The notes: generated by a model not told the origin, from the letters alone. A DNA stretch of 64,000 nucleotides from an uncultured Duodenibacillus sp. (GCA_944388865.1 CALXKM010000049.1:62001-126000); one strand, 5' to 3'; positions 1-10,195 are shown, counted from the first letter of the stretch. Made by a program: numbers and translations.

Positions 1-1
1 G

Positions 2-427
<426 letters not shown>

Positions 428-451
428 CCCGGTTTTGGAGACTTAAAAGAA

Positions 452-2863
452 ATGTTGTTTACCGAAGAGTGGCTGCGCCATTACGTCAATCCGGCGCTCT
501 CAACGGATGAGCTTGCAGAAGCCATGACCATGGCCGGGCTGGAAGTTGAAGAGGTTACGCCCATTGCGCCTGCATTTTCAGGCGTCGTCGTTGCTGAAGT
601 GCTCGAATGCGTTGATCACCAAAATTCCGACCATCTGCATGTCTGCAAGGTCAATGCGGGCACAGGCGAAATCCTGCAGATTGTCTGCGGCGCTCCCAAT
701 GTGAGAGCCGGCATCAAGGTTGCATGCGCGACGATCGGCGCAGTGCTCCCTGGCGACTTCAAGATCAAGAAGGCAAAGATGCGCGGAGTTGAAAGCTTCG
801 GCATGCTCTGCTCGGCTCGCGAGCTCGGCATCAGTGAAGATCACGCTGGCATCTGGATTCTTGATCCCGCTGCGCCCGTCGGCGAAGACATCCGCAAGTG
901 GGCCAAACTCGACGACAAGCGCTTTGAGATCAAACTCACGCCCAATCGCGGCGATGCCCTTAGCGTTGTGGGCGTAGCCCGCGATGTGCATGCAGCAACC
1001 GGCGCGCCTCTTAATCTGCCGGTCTTTGAAGAGGTTGCAGCCAACAGCGACTGCGTGCGCAACGTGCACATCGAAGCGCCTGATCTGTGCGGGCGCTTTG
1101 CTGGCCGCGTGATTCGCAATCTCAACGCCAAGGCTCCCACGCCGCAGTGGATGAAGGATCGTCTTGAGCGCTCAGGACAGCGCTCGATTTCGGCCTTAGT
1201 CGACATCTCCAATTATGTGATGATTGAGCTTGGACGGCCTTCGCACTTTTTCGATCTCGACAAGGTCAAGGGCGACATTACCGTGCGCTGGGCCAAGAAG
1301 GGTGAAACGCTCGAGCTTTTAAACGGCGATAAGCCGGTTCTCGACGAGTACTACGGCGTGGTTTGCGACGAGAACGGACCGGAGGCCATTGCCGGCATCA
1401 TGGGCGGCGAGTCTACGGCCATTTCTGATGAAACGACCAATCTGTTCATTGAGGCCGCTTTCTGGTATCCGCAAAAGATTCAGGGACGATGCCGCAAGCT
1501 GAACTTTTCGACAGATGCGGCGCACCGCTTTGAACGTGGTGTTGATTTCGGCAGCAACGTCGAACACATGCACTACATCACCAAGTTGGTGCTTGAGATT
1601 TGCGGCACGCCTGAGACCGAGGTCGGCCCCGTGCAGGACAATTGCGTCAATGTTCCCGAGCAGCGCGTTGTGCGCATGCGACCTGAGCGCTGCCGCAAGC
1701 TCGTCGGCGTTGATATTCCCGACGAGTTCATGGCCGAGGCCTTTACTCGCCTGGGATTTGAATTCACGCGCGAAGACGGCGTCTTTGTTGTGACCGCGCC
1801 GACCTATCGTTTTGACATCGAAATTGAAGAAGATTTAGTTGAGGAAGTTGCTCGTTTGTACGGCTATGAAAAACTTCCAGATCTGCCTCCGAAGGCTCGC
1901 ATCGCAATGCGAGCTCGCCCTGAGGGGATGCGCCGTGCGCATGATCTGCGCCGAGCGCTCGCCTCGCGCGGTTATCAGGAACTGGTCAACTTCAGTTTTG
2001 TTCAGGAGGCTTGGGAACACGACTTTGCCGGCAACGACGCGCCCATCAAGCTTCTCAATCCGATTGCGAGCCAGCTTTCGGTGATGCGCACGCAGCTCAT
2101 CGGCGGTCTGGTCGACATTTTGCGCTTTAACCTGAATCGCAAAGCGGAGTTCGTTCGAGTCTTTGAACTCGGACGCGTCTTCTTCCCAGACGAGACGGTC
2201 GAAGACGGTCCCTTTACCGTCAAGGGCGTGCGTCAGCCTCAGCATATTGCCGGTCTTGCCTATGGCGACGCGACAGAAGAGAACTGGAGCGCAGTCAAGC
2301 GTTCGGTTGACTTCTTCGACGTCAAGGGCGATGTGGAGTCTCTGCTGGCGCCTTTGAGCGCTCGTTTTGAGCCCTGCACGCATCCTGCTCTGCATCCTGG
2401 CCGAGCTGCGCGCATCGTGCTTGACGGCAAGGACATCGGCTTTATCGGCGAGCTGCATCCGCGTCTTTGTCACGCTTACAGCTTGCCCAAGGCGCCGGTT
2501 GTTTTTGAAATCGCCATTGACCCGATTCTCAAGACACAAGTGCCAAGCGCCAAGCCTGTGAGCAAGTTCCAGCCCATGCACCGCGATATTTCCGTTACGG
2601 TGCCCGCTCAGCTCACATGGCAGCAGGTGAGCGATGCCGTTGAGAAGCTTCGCACCGGCACGCGCGTGGGTTCTGTGATTGAATCATTTAGGCTCTTTGA
2701 CATCTATGCACCCAAAGCAGGAGAAAGTGGTGAGCGCAGCATGGCTTTCCGCATGACGCTTGTCTCGACAGGCGATGAAGCCATCACTGAGGAGCAGTCT
2801 GAAGCCGCCTTTGAAGCAGTCGTTGACGTTCTTTCCGGACTCGGAGCACACTTGCGTGCTTAA
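452..2863 (+). CDS. pheT: Phenylalanyl-tRNA synthetase beta subunit
   Basis: 803 aa, close to the family length of about 795. The tRNA-binding OB fold (EMAP/Arc1p-like) is near residues 40-150, followed by the B3/B4 editing region, the B5 DNA-binding-like domain, the inactive synthetase-like core, and a C-terminal anticodon-binding FDX-ACB domain starting near FQPMHRDISVTV. The beta subunit recognises tRNA-Phe and edits mischarged Tyr-tRNA-Phe; both jobs are known from the family. It lies in one operon with pheS upstream and ihfA 61 bases downstream, as in other proteobacteria. The start is the ATG at 452, preceded by a purine-rich stretch. Confidence 0.98.
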   Translation: MLFTEEWLRHYVNPALSTDELAEAMTMAGLEVEEVTPIAPAFSGVVVAEVLECVDHQNSDHLHVCKVNAGTGEILQIVCGAPNVRAGIKVACATIGAVLPGDFKIKKAKMRGVESFGMLCSARELGISEDHAGIWILDPAAPVGEDIRKWAKLDDKRFEIKLTPNRGDALSVVGVARDVHAATGAPLNLPVFEEVAANSDCVRNVHIEAPDLCGRFAGRVIRNLNAKAPTPQWMKDRLERSGQRSISALVDISNYVMIELGRPSHFFDLDKVKGDITVRWAKKGETLELLNGDKPVLDEYYGVVCDENGPEAIAGIMGGESTAISDETTNLFIEAAFWYPQKIQGRCRKLNFSTDAAHRFERGVDFGSNVEHMHYITKLVLEICGTPETEVGPVQDNCVNVPEQRVVRMRPERCRKLVGVDIPDEFMAEAFTRLGFEFTREDGVFVVTAPTYRFDIEIEEDLVEEVARLYGYEKLPDLPPKARIAMRARPEGMRRAHDLRRALASRGYQELVNFSFVQEAWEHDFAGNDAPIKLLNPIASQLSVMRTQLIGGLVDILRFNLNRKAEFVRVFELGRVFFPDETVEDGPFTVKGVRQPQHIAGLAYGDATEENWSAVKRSVDFFDVKGDVESLLAPLSARFEPCTHPALHPGRAARIVLDGKDIGFIGELHPRLCHAYSLPKAPVVFEIAIDPILKTQVPSAKPVSKFQPMHRDISVTVPAQLTWQQVSDAVEKLRTGTRVGSVIESFRLFDIYAPKAGESGERSMAFRMTLVSTGDEAITEEQSEAAFEAVVDVLSGLGAHLRA

Positions 2864-2924
2864 AGCGTGTATCATTCGCGCTCTTTGCGTGAAGAAACAC
2901 TAAACGATTGAATTTGAAGAAAAA

Positions 2925-3320
2925 ATGAGTCAAAGCACCGCGTCATACGCTTACAAGGCAAACAAGATTGAAAAAATGTTTCCGGCCGGACCTGCCAACT
3001 CCGCAACGCTTACGAAGATGCATTTCGTGGACATTCTCTACGATCGTCTCGGACTGAGCCGCAGCGAGGCAAGTTCCGTGCTGGAGGCAATTTTTGATGA
3101 AGTGCAGGCAGCCCTCGTCATGGGGCGCGAGGTGAAACTTGCCAATTTCGGTACTTTTGCCACTCGAGAAAAGAGTGCTCGTCCCGGACGCAATCCGAGG
3201 ACCGGCGAGGAGCATGTTGTGTCTGCACGACGCGTTGTGTCCTTCGTTCCGGCTCCGTACCTGCGAGAGTCGGTTGCCATGTTTCACGATCCTCAGCCGG
3301 AGGGGCCAAAGGAGCAGTAA
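2925..3320 (+). CDS. ihfA: Integration host factor alpha subunit
   Basis: 131 aa. The HU/IHF fold starts at TLTKMHFVDILYDRLGLS and holds the DNA-minor-groove arm signature RPGRNPRTGE, so it is one half of the IHF heterodimer that bends DNA by about 160 degrees. Position after pheT and before a MerR gene is diagnostic for ihfA. IhfA is usually near 100 aa. This one carries about 28 extra N-terminal residues (MSQSTASYAYKANKIEK...), which could be a real extension or an over-long start; an internal ATG at 3018 would be too late because it cuts into helix 1. The C-terminus also runs about 10 residues past the fold. Confidence 0.95.
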   Translation: MSQSTASYAYKANKIEKMFPAGPANSATLTKMHFVDILYDRLGLSRSEASSVLEAIFDEVQAALVMGREVKLANFGTFATREKSARPGRNPRTGEEHVVSARRVVSFVPAPYLRESVAMFHDPQPEGPKEQ

Positions 3321-3412
3321 TCGGCATCAACGATTTCAACGTCAGGGTGTCCTGCAGTTTTGCTGGGATCGGCTAAACTTAAGCACCGACGTGCTTCATT
3401 AACCTCATTAGA

Positions 3413-3446
3413 AAGGCCGGTGAGCATTGCGCATCGGTCTTTTTTT
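3413..3446 (+). terminator. Rho-independent terminator after ihfA
   Basis: AGGCCGGTG and CATCGGTCT pair (two G-U) around a 9-nt loop, followed by a run of seven T. It lies between ihfA and the MerR gene, so it may end or attenuate read-through from pheST-ihfA. Confidence 0.7.
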
Positions 3447-3470
3447 ATCGTTTTTTCTTCTTCGTGCATT

Positions 3471-4448
3471 ATGTCTGACACCACGCAGCAGGATCGCCTT
3501 TATTCCTTGCAGGAAGCATCCGCTCAATGCGGACTTGCTCCTTATATCGTGCGCTATTGGGAAATTCATTTTCCTGAACTGGGAAACGGAGCAGGCAAGG
3601 GAAAGTCTCAGTACTCAGCCAGCGACGTAGCGCTTTTGTGGCGCATTAAAAAGCTCCTTTACGTCGATCGTTTGACCATCGAACAGGCCAAGCAGCAGCT
3701 CAGTCGCGAGCGGGCATTCCCGGTACAGTACCCCGGAGGGGCTGCGGCCGGCGTTGTTCGTCAGGCTTCTGAGCAGGAGGCCGTTGACAGCTCCCAGACA
3801 CAGCATTCTGGTTCGCAACCGTCTCAGAGCACCTCCGCTGTGCAGGCCGAAAAGCCCGTGCCAAGCACTCAGGGCACGGCAAGCGGCTCAGCTGCGGCCA
3901 ACGACGATGCACAGCAGGCTTTGTCGGCGCTCAGCGAAGTTCGCGAGCAGTTGAGTGCTGCTCGTGAGCAGGCTGCCCAGGCTCAGCACAACCAGCAAAA
4001 GTGGGAGCAGGAAAGTTTTGGCTATCGGCAGCGCATCGAGCAGCTCGAGCAGTACGGTGAGGAATCTGCAGCGCGCATGCGTGAGCTTGAGGCTGCGCTT
4101 GCCGAGATCCGTCAAAGCGAAGCGGCATTGCGCGAAGAGCTCTCCAAGAGCCAGGCCCAAGCTCAGATGCTTGCTCAGGAGCTTACTCAGAGTCAAAGCG
4201 AGGTTCAGAGACTAGCAGGCGAACTTGAAGGAAAAAGTGCTGATTCCGCGCAGAATGCGCAGCAGATTGCGACTTTGCAGGAAGAAAAGCGCGTGCTTGA
4301 AGTTCAGCTTGAAGAGCTTCGTTCTCAGGCAGGTGAGGCGGCCGCTGCGCACCAGGGGCTCAATCAACGAAATGCCGAGCTCGAGCAGACGCTTGCCTAC
4401 GTGACGGGACAGCTTCGAGAAATTGCGGAAATGTTCAATAAACAATAA
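3471..4448 (+). CDS. MerR-family regulator with long coiled-coil tail
   Basis: 325 aa from the ATG at 3471; the upstream part of the open frame runs through a terminator and is not coding. Residues about 9-75 are a MerR winged helix-turn-helix ([21 protein letters not shown], then [19 protein letters not shown]). A Ser/Gln/Ala-rich linker follows, then a heptad-rich Glu/Gln coiled coil from about residue 150 to the end. No effector-binding Cys cluster or metal motif is visible. The homologues commonly found after ihfA in Burkholderiales are about 130 aa, so the coiled-coil half is an addition. This resembles structural nucleoid or segregation proteins (RacA-like layout) as much as a classical regulator; that is inference. 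The target genes are unknown. Confidence 0.85.
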   Translation: MSDTTQQDRLYSLQEASAQCGLAPYIVRYWEIHFPELGNGAGKGKSQYSASDVALLWRIKKLLYVDRLTIEQAKQQLSRERAFPVQYPGGAAAGVVRQASEQEAVDSSQTQHSGSQPSQSTSAVQAEKPVPSTQGTASGSAAANDDAQQALSALSEVREQLSAAREQAAQAQHNQQKWEQESFGYRQRIEQLEQYGEESAARMRELEAALAEIRQSEAALREELSKSQAQAQMLAQELTQSQSEVQRLAGELEGKSADSAQNAQQIATLQEEKRVLEVQLEELRSQAGEAAAAHQGLNQRNAELEQTLAYVTGQLREIAEMFNKQ

Positions 4449-4506
4449 AAAAACAGCGGAAAAACAACGAGTTGTGAATAAAAGGACTGAAAAAGTTTTT
4501 GGAAAA

Positions 4507-4535
4507 TTGCTTTTTTATCTTTAATCACGTAAGAT
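4507..4535 (+). promoter_or_regulatory. Sigma70 promoter for tRNA-Pro
   Basis: TTGCTT (4507-4512), a 17-base spacer, then TAAGAT (4530-4535), ending 12 bases before the tRNA. The same TAAGAT -10 box with 17-bp spacing is seen before tRNA-Arg at 42.27 kb. Confidence 0.7.
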
Positions 4536-4545
4536 ACGCAACTCG

Positions 4546-4624
<79 letters not shown>

Positions 4625-4634
4625 TAATTCCAGG

Positions 4635-4668
4635 AAGGAGACGTTTGTTTGTAGCGTCTCCTTTTTTT
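4635..4668 (+). terminator. Terminator of tRNA-Pro
   Basis: AAGGAGACG and CGTCTCCTT form a perfect 9-bp stem with an 11-nt loop, followed by a T run. It lies 10 bases past the tRNA CCA end. Confidence 0.9.
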
Positions 4669-4858
4669 ATTTCTACTTCTGCGCCTTCCTTAAACAGGCT
4701 TCGCAAGCGGCGCTCCTAGCAAAGGCTCAGCACCGAACATAGCGTTCAGCATGGACTGCGCAGATTTGAAAACATGGTCAAGCAGCCGATTGCAAGGTCG
4801 TCGGCGACATGCACCGCAAGATGCGATAATGCCCGGGCTGCGTTCAAAGGTGAAGATC

Positions 4859-5068
4859 ATGATCAAGCGTTTCTTATACGCCGTTGTCTGGGCTTTTCTG
4901 GCTGCCGGCGTTGTTGTGATGGTGGGGCCCCAGACCAGTGACGGCGAGCCGACGGCAGTGACTTGCATTGCCTTCGTTGTGGTCCCTCTGATTGCCTTTA
5001 TTGCCGCTTGGTATCAGAAAGGTCTGGAGCAAAAGCAAGAAACTTCCGATAAACAAGAAAAGAAATAA
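4859..5068 (+). CDS. Small two-helix membrane protein, unknown
   Basis: 69 aa from the ATG at 4859, preceded by AAGGTGAAG. Two hydrophobic stretches, about residues 4-22 and 34-54, are followed by a charged tail rich in Lys/Glu/Gln (QKGLEQKQETSDKQEKK). I do not recognise the family. A longer frame back to 4751 is open, but its first 36 residues have no membrane-protein character and it lacks a good ribosome site. It stands alone between tRNA-Pro and surE. The strong hydrophobic/charged pattern makes a real gene likely. Confidence 0.6.
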   Translation: MIKRFLYAVVWAFLAAGVVVMVGPQTSDGEPTAVTCIAFVVVPLIAFIAAWYQKGLEQKQETSDKQEKK

Positions 5069-5185
5069 TTCCTCAGACAGCTGACGACAGGGCATCTGCC
5101 GGTACAATGGAGCGCTTTTTCATTTGCATGGACTGGCTTGGGTGCGCCTGCGGCAATTGTCCTTGTATGCGATTTGGTAGAAAAC

Positions 5186-5932
5186 ATGCACATTCTTGTC
5201 AGCAACGATGATGGCTACACGGCTGCCGGCATTAAGGCTCTGGCCCAAGAGATGCGCCGCTTCGGCAGGGTTACAGTGGTGGCACCCGAGCACAATCACA
5301 GTGGTTCGAGCAATTCGCTTACGCTCAACAAACCGCTAACCGTTACGCATGTTGAAGACAGCGTTTATGTCGTCAGCGGCACGCCGTCGGACTGCGTGCA
5401 TATGGCGCTTACGGGGCTTTTGGGCGAGCGGCCCGATTTGGTTGTCTCGGGCATCAATTGCGGTGCAAACATGGGCGACGATACGATGTATTCGGGGACG
5501 GTCGCGGCGGCTATTGAGGGCTATATCTTCGGCATTGACTCTATTGCTTTCAGTCAGACAGACAGAGGTTGGGGCGAGCTTGATTCAGCTGCCAAAATGG
5601 CTGGGGTGATTGTTGAAAAGTTCATTGCCCGCAAGCAGTCTGAGCTGCCGGCAGTGCTTTTAAACATCAACATTCCCAACATGCCCTTTGATGCGCTGCA
5701 GGGCATCGAAGCTACGCGCCTGGGAAGACGCCATCAGGCCGAGAGCGTCATCAACGAGATCAATCCGCGAGGCATGCCGATTTATTGGTTAGGCGCGGCA
5801 GGCAAGCCTCGCGATGCGAGTCCCGGCACTGATTTTTATGCCACGCAGCACGGACGCGTATCGGTGACGCCTTTGCAGATCGACCTTACCGATCATGGAC
5901 TCATCAGCAAAGCGGCTCAGTGGGTCCTATAG
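5186..5932 (+). CDS. surE: 5'/3'-nucleotidase SurE
   Basis: 248 aa, the normal SurE length. The metal-binding start MHILVSNDDGY places the true start at 5186, although the frame is open from 5138. Family motifs SGTPSDCV and SGINCGANMGDDTMYSGT are intact. SurE hydrolyses nucleoside monophosphates and short polyphosphate and is linked to stationary-phase survival. It sits directly upstream of nlpD, as in gammaproteobacterial surE-pcm-nlpD-rpoS clusters, but no pcm lies between them and no rpoS follows. Confidence 0.96.
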   Translation: MHILVSNDDGYTAAGIKALAQEMRRFGRVTVVAPEHNHSGSSNSLTLNKPLTVTHVEDSVYVVSGTPSDCVHMALTGLLGERPDLVVSGINCGANMGDDTMYSGTVAAAIEGYIFGIDSIAFSQTDRGWGELDSAAKMAGVIVEKFIARKQSELPAVLLNINIPNMPFDALQGIEATRLGRRHQAESVINEINPRGMPIYWLGAAGKPRDASPGTDFYATQHGRVSVTPLQIDLTDHGLISKAAQWVL

Positions 5933-5993
5933 ATTCGAGGCGGTACAATAGAAATTTGCGTACAGCAAAAAAATTTTTCTGGAGTCTTTTTAT

Positions 5994-6917
5994 ATGCAAT
6001 TGCGAACCTTGGCCTGCGTTGCCTCAGCTGCACTTATGATTGCCGGCTGCTCCTCAGTCGATGTTTCTGCTCCGATTGAAGATCGCAGCACGCCGGCTCC
6101 CGGCACGTCGTCTTTTCTTCCTGAACAGACGCAGCCGGCGCAGACCGTTCCGGTGCCCGAACAGACCCAGCCCTCGCATTTGAAGGCCGAGCCTGCGCCT
6201 CAGGCCAGCGGCCGCGTGCATACAGTGGCTCTGGGCGACACGATCTACAACATCAGCGTTCGCTACGGCTGCAATCCGCGCGAACTGATGGCTTTAAACG
6301 GCATCACAGATCCCACAATGCTCTCGCTGGGGCGCGAGCTGACGATTCCTGTGAGCCGCGACGATGGTTCGGCGCCGAACGCCGCAGCTTATGCGCAGGC
6401 GACCGTCACCGAGGGGCAGGAGCTGTCGGCAGGCGAAATCACGACAGCGCAGCGTCCTGCTACGCCCGAAGAGGTTGCCCAGCAGCAGGCAGCCGCTCAG
6501 CAGAAGGTTCAGGATGATGCAGCTCGAGGCGAGATCGAGATCCGTTGGCCGACTCAGGGCGAAGTGATTGCAGACTTTGCAGCCACCGGCAATCTCGGCA
6601 TCGATATTGCCGGCAGCATGGGCGAACCTGTGATGGCTGTTCTTGACGGCACAGTGCAGTATGTGGGCAACAACACGGAGGGCTACGGACAGTTCGTCAT
6701 CGTGCGCCACAACATTCGTCTTCCCGGCAAGGGAACAACGCCCTTGATTACCGTCTACGGCAATACTTCCAAGGTGCTCGTTCACATCAACGAGAGCGTG
6801 CGCGCCGGTCAGAAGATTGCAGAAATGGGCGACAGCGATGCAAGCCGCGTGAAGCTTCGCTTTGAAATTCGCCAGGGCCGGCCGCTTGATCCGATGCTCT
6901 ATCTGCAAAAGCGTTGA
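5994..6917 (+). CDS. nlpD: NlpD-like lipoprotein (LysM + degenerate M23)
   Basis: 307 aa. The signal peptide ends in lipobox IAGC (Cys19), so an outer-membrane lipoprotein is expected. A Pro/Gln-rich linker leads to a LysM peptidoglycan-binding domain at about residues 75-122 (HTVALGDTIYNISVRYG) and a C-terminal LytM/M23 fold. The zinc-binding positions are lost: NLGIDIAG replaces the HxxxD-type motif and KLRFEIR replaces HxH. The protein is therefore probably not a peptidase but, like E. coli NlpD, an activator of amidase AmiC at the division septum. That role is known for the family and inferred here. A terminator hairpin follows at 6982. Confidence 0.93.
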   Translation: MQLRTLACVASAALMIAGCSSVDVSAPIEDRSTPAPGTSSFLPEQTQPAQTVPVPEQTQPSHLKAEPAPQASGRVHTVALGDTIYNISVRYGCNPRELMALNGITDPTMLSLGRELTIPVSRDDGSAPNAAAYAQATVTEGQELSAGEITTAQRPATPEEVAQQQAAAQQKVQDDAARGEIEIRWPTQGEVIADFAATGNLGIDIAGSMGEPVMAVLDGTVQYVGNNTEGYGQFVIVRHNIRLPGKGTTPLITVYGNTSKVLVHINESVRAGQKIAEMGDSDASRVKLRFEIRQGRPLDPMLYLQKR

Positions 6918-6981
6918 TTGCAAAAAAGGCCTTTGCTGTTGGGCGATCCCGTCCGACAGCGGTCGCTTTGATTATCTTTTC

Positions 6982-7008
6982 AAGGCTCCGTACGCGGAGC
7001 CTTCTTTA
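6982..7008 (+). terminator. Terminator after nlpD
   Basis: AAGGCTCCG-TACG-CGGAGCCTT, a perfect 9-bp stem with a 4-nt loop, followed by CTTT. It lies 13 bases before the rlmD start. Confidence 0.8.
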
Positions 7009-7021
7009 GCATTGTTGATTT

Positions 7022-8449
7022 ATGAGCCGAACTAATCAAAAGATTCGACCTGTCTATGAAGTCGAGGTTGAAAAGCTCGATGCCGAAGGCCGTGGCGTAG
7101 CGCATCATGAGGGCAAAGTTGTTTTCATAGAAGGTGCGCTTCCCACCGAGCGCGTGCGCTACGAGCAGATCCGCAACAAGCCCAGTTTTGAGATTGGCCG
7201 CGTAACGGAAATTCTCAAGGCAAGCGAGCAGCGCGTTGAGCCCTTGTGCCCAAATTTCGGCATCGGACCAGGCAGCTGCGGGGGCTGCGCGATGCAGCAT
7301 CTTGATCCTCGTGCGCAGGTCCAATTCAAGCAGACGGTGCTCACAGATGCTTTATGGCACATCGGCAAGGTGGTGCCTGAAACGATTCTTGAGCCGCTTT
7401 ACGGCGAATTTTGGGGCTATCGGCACAGAGCTCGCCTGACGGTGCGCAATGTTGCCAAGAAAGGCGGCGTGCTTGTAGGGTTTCATGAGAAAAGCTCAAG
7501 CTATGTGGCCGACATGACCGAGTGCCGCATTCTCCCGCCCAAGGTAAGCGACATGCTCGTGCCGATGCGCCGCCTGGTCGAATCGCTGACGATTGCCCAA
7601 AGGCTGCCGCAAATCGAAGTGGCCGTCGACGGCGAGGGGAATACGGCTCTTGTGCTGCGCATTCTTGAGCCGCTTTCGCCCGAAGACGTGGAAAAAATTG
7701 AAGCCTTTGCCCGTGCCGAGGACGTTGATGTCTGGCTACAGCCTAAGGGGCCTGAGAGCGCTGCCCCGATGCACCCTGAGGCTGCCGACAGGCTCAAGCT
7801 CGTGCTCGATGAGTTCAACGTTCGCATCAGCTTCAAGCCTACGGACTTCACGCAGGTCAATCATCGGCTCAATGTTGAGATGGTCAGTCGCGCCGTTAAG
7901 CTCCTTGGACTGGATGAATCAATGACGGTGGCCGACTTTTTCTGCGGTTTGGGAAATTTCACGCTGCCTTTGGCTAGACGCGCCAAGCGCGTTATCGGCA
8001 TTGAAGGCAGTGAAGGGCTTGTTGCCCGTGCTAGAGCCGGAGCTCAGGCTAACGGTCTGGCTGCTAAAACCGAGTTTGTTGCCCGCAATCTCTTTACCTG
8101 GTGTGAAGACGATTGGAACAAACTATGGGAAAAAATGGGCGGCATTGACCGAGTGCTGATTGATCCCCCGCGCGAGGGCGCGCAGGCTTTGAGCCGCGTG
8201 CTTGCGGCAACCGACAAGCGCCCCCAAAGAGTCGTATACGTTTCGTGCAATCCGGCTACGCTTGCGAGAGACTGCGCGATTTTGCACCACGAAGGCGGCT
8301 GGATCGTTCGCGCTGCCGGCGTAATGAACATGTTCCCGCACACGGGGCATGTTGAGAGCATTGCTGTGCTCGAGCCCGGCGTACGTCCCGAGCAAAAGAA
8401 CGAAAACGAGCAATGTCAGCGCGAAAAAGGGCCTGAGGCTGCATGCTAA
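7022..8449 (+). CDS. rlmD: 23S rRNA (uracil-1939-C5)-methyltransferase
   Basis: 475 aa. An N-terminal TRAM RNA-binding domain (residues about 8-65) is followed by the 4Fe-4S cysteine set Cys76, Cys86, Cys89 and Cys168. The first two are C-x9-C, four residues longer than the C-x5-C of the E. coli enzyme. The SAM-binding fold carries DFFCGLGNFTLP; the catalytic region has LIDPPREGA and VSCNPATLARD, whose Cys is the nucleophile. It methylates U1939 of 23S rRNA. The gene is preceded by a terminator, so it likely has its own promoter. Confidence 0.95.
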   Translation: MSRTNQKIRPVYEVEVEKLDAEGRGVAHHEGKVVFIEGALPTERVRYEQIRNKPSFEIGRVTEILKASEQRVEPLCPNFGIGPGSCGGCAMQHLDPRAQVQFKQTVLTDALWHIGKVVPETILEPLYGEFWGYRHRARLTVRNVAKKGGVLVGFHEKSSSYVADMTECRILPPKVSDMLVPMRRLVESLTIAQRLPQIEVAVDGEGNTALVLRILEPLSPEDVEKIEAFARAEDVDVWLQPKGPESAAPMHPEAADRLKLVLDEFNVRISFKPTDFTQVNHRLNVEMVSRAVKLLGLDESMTVADFFCGLGNFTLPLARRAKRVIGIEGSEGLVARARAGAQANGLAAKTEFVARNLFTWCEDDWNKLWEKMGGIDRVLIDPPREGAQALSRVLAATDKRPQRVVYVSCNPATLARDCAILHHEGGWIVRAAGVMNMFPHTGHVESIAVLEPGVRPEQKNENEQCQREKGPEAAC

Positions 8450-8473
8450 AATCCCCGATTGGATTTCATTTGC

Positions 8474-8502
8474 CGGGATCTGAAGTCTGATTTCGGATCC
8501 CG
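8474..8502 (+). other. Hairpin in the ndk leader
   Basis: CGGGATC and GATCCCG pair, and the stem extends inward with TGAA/TTCG (one G-U) for about 11 bp in all. There is no T run, so it is not a plain terminator. It sits 80 bases before the ndk start and could be an RNA leader structure. Function unknown. Confidence 0.4.
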
Positions 8503-8582
8503 CAGGTGGTTTTGCGCACTGCAAAAGATGCGGCGCGAAAAACCAAAACTCTTCCTTCATTGACTTTTTTTGAGAAATAAAG

Positions 8583-9008
8583 ATGGCTGTTCAGCGTACT
8601 CTTTCCATTATTAAGCCCGATGCAGTTGCCAAGAACGTGATTGGCAAGATCTATTCGCGTTTTGAAACCAACGGTCTGAAGATTGTTGCCGCTCAGATGC
8701 GTCAGCTCTCGCGTGCCGAAGCCGAAGGCTTTTATGCCGTGCACAAGGAGCGTCCCTTCTTCAACGCACTGGTTGAATTCATGACCTCGGGTCCTGTGAT
8801 GATTCAGGTTCTCGAAGGCGAAGACGCCATTGCTAAGAACCGTGCTCTGATGGGCGCTACCGATCCGAAGAAGGCAGAGCCGGGCACGATCCGCGCCGAT
8901 TTCGCCGAAAGCATTGATGCCAACGCAGTGCACGGCTCCGATGCTCCGGAGACGGCTGCTGTTGAGATCGCCTACTTCTTCCCGACGCTGGCCATCTGCT
9001 CGCGCTAA
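8583..9008 (+). CDS. ndk: Nucleoside diphosphate kinase
   Basis: 141 aa, normal length. [10 protein letters not shown] at the N-terminus and the phosphohistidine region NAVHGSD with His117 are intact. The enzyme transfers phosphate from ATP to other nucleoside diphosphates through that histidine. The order ndk-rlmN-ispG-hisS matches Burkholderiales. rlmN starts 36 bases downstream, so co-transcription is likely. Confidence 0.98.
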   Translation: MAVQRTLSIIKPDAVAKNVIGKIYSRFETNGLKIVAAQMRQLSRAEAEGFYAVHKERPFFNALVEFMTSGPVMIQVLEGEDAIAKNRALMGATDPKKAEPGTIRADFAESIDANAVHGSDAPETAAVEIAYFFPTLAICSR

Positions 9009-9043
9009 TCGGATAAAAGAAGCTTTCGGGCTGGATTGAGATC

Positions 9044-10195
9044 ATGACTGAACTTGATAGCGCATCAACGCTCGAGCGGGTCAACCTGCTTGATTTTGAC
9101 CTTGAAGGCATCCGCAAGTGGTGCGCGCAGCATGGTGAAAAGCCGTTTCGCGCCACGCAGCTTGCGCGATGGATTCATCGCTTTTGCGCTGACGATTTCG
9201 ATGCCATGACCAATCTGGCCAAAAGTTTTCGGGCCAAGTTGAAGGACTTGGCCTACATCAAAGCGCCAGATGTGATTGCCGAGCGCCGCAGTGCAGATGG
9301 AACGCGCAAGTGGCTCTTTGATGTAGGGGCGGGCAATGCCGTCGAAGCAGTGTTTATCCCGGAAGATGACCGCGGAACGCTTTGCATTTCGACGCAGGCC
9401 GGCTGCGCGATGGGGTGCCTGTTTTGTTCAACAGGAAAGCAGGGCTTTAATCGCAACCTTAAAACCTCTGAGATCGTCGGCCAGCTCTGGTGGGCCGAGC
9501 GCGAGCTGCGCCGCGAAGCAGGCGTGACTGATCCTAACGACCGCATCATCAGCAATGTGGTTTTGATGGGAATGGGAGAGCCGCTGCAGAATCTCTCGGC
9601 AGTGATTCCTGCGTTGAAGACATTTTTGGACGACAACGGCTACGGACTGTCGCGTCGGCGCGTTACGGTTTCCACTTCAGGGCTTGTCAATCAGATCGAC
9701 AAGCTCGGCGCTGAAGTTCCCGTTGCGCTTGCCGTGAGCCTTCATGCGCCCGACGATGAACTGCGCGACAAGATCATGCCTGTGAACAGAAAGCATCCTC
9801 TTGCGGATCTGATGGCGGCATGCCGGCGGTATCTGCGCGTGGCGCCGCGCGACTTCATCACGTTTGAATATTTGGTTTTGGGCGGCGTCAACGATGCGCC
9901 CGAGCAGGCAAGAGCACTTATCAGGCTTGTGCGTGACGTGCCTTGCAAGTTCAACTTGATTCCGTTTAATCCTTTTCCAGACTCTGACCTTAGGCAGCCT
10001 AAGCGCGAGGATGTGCTTGCATTTGCCAAGATCCTCAACGATGCCGGCATCGTGACGACGGTGCGCAAGACGCGCGGCGACGATATTGCAGCCGCCTGCG
10101 GTCAGCTTGCGGGCGAAGTCAAGGACAAGACGCGCCGCGCCGAACGGCTGCTTGCGCAAAAGCGTGCCTTCGGCATCGTTCCTGCGGCCGAGTAG
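9044..10195 (+). CDS. rlmN: Dual-specificity RNA methyltransferase RlmN
   Basis: 383 aa radical-SAM enzyme. The cluster motif CAMGCLFC gives Cys121, Cys125 and Cys128. The two extra cysteines needed for the ping-pong methyl transfer are present at Cys114 (TLCIS) and Cys352 (AAACGQ). It methylates C2 of A2503 in 23S rRNA and A37 in some tRNAs (family knowledge). The GEPLQN motif and the MPVNRKHPL region are typical. It lies between ndk and ispG. Confidence 0.97.
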   Translation: MTELDSASTLERVNLLDFDLEGIRKWCAQHGEKPFRATQLARWIHRFCADDFDAMTNLAKSFRAKLKDLAYIKAPDVIAERRSADGTRKWLFDVGAGNAVEAVFIPEDDRGTLCISTQAGCAMGCLFCSTGKQGFNRNLKTSEIVGQLWWAERELRREAGVTDPNDRIISNVVLMGMGEPLQNLSAVIPALKTFLDDNGYGLSRRRVTVSTSGLVNQIDKLGAEVPVALAVSLHAPDDELRDKIMPVNRKHPLADLMAACRRYLRVAPRDFITFEYLVLGGVNDAPEQARALIRLVRDVPCKFNLIPFNPFPDSDLRQPKREDVLAFAKILNDAGIVTTVRKTRGDDIAAACGQLAGEVKDKTRRAERLLAQKRAFGIVPAAE

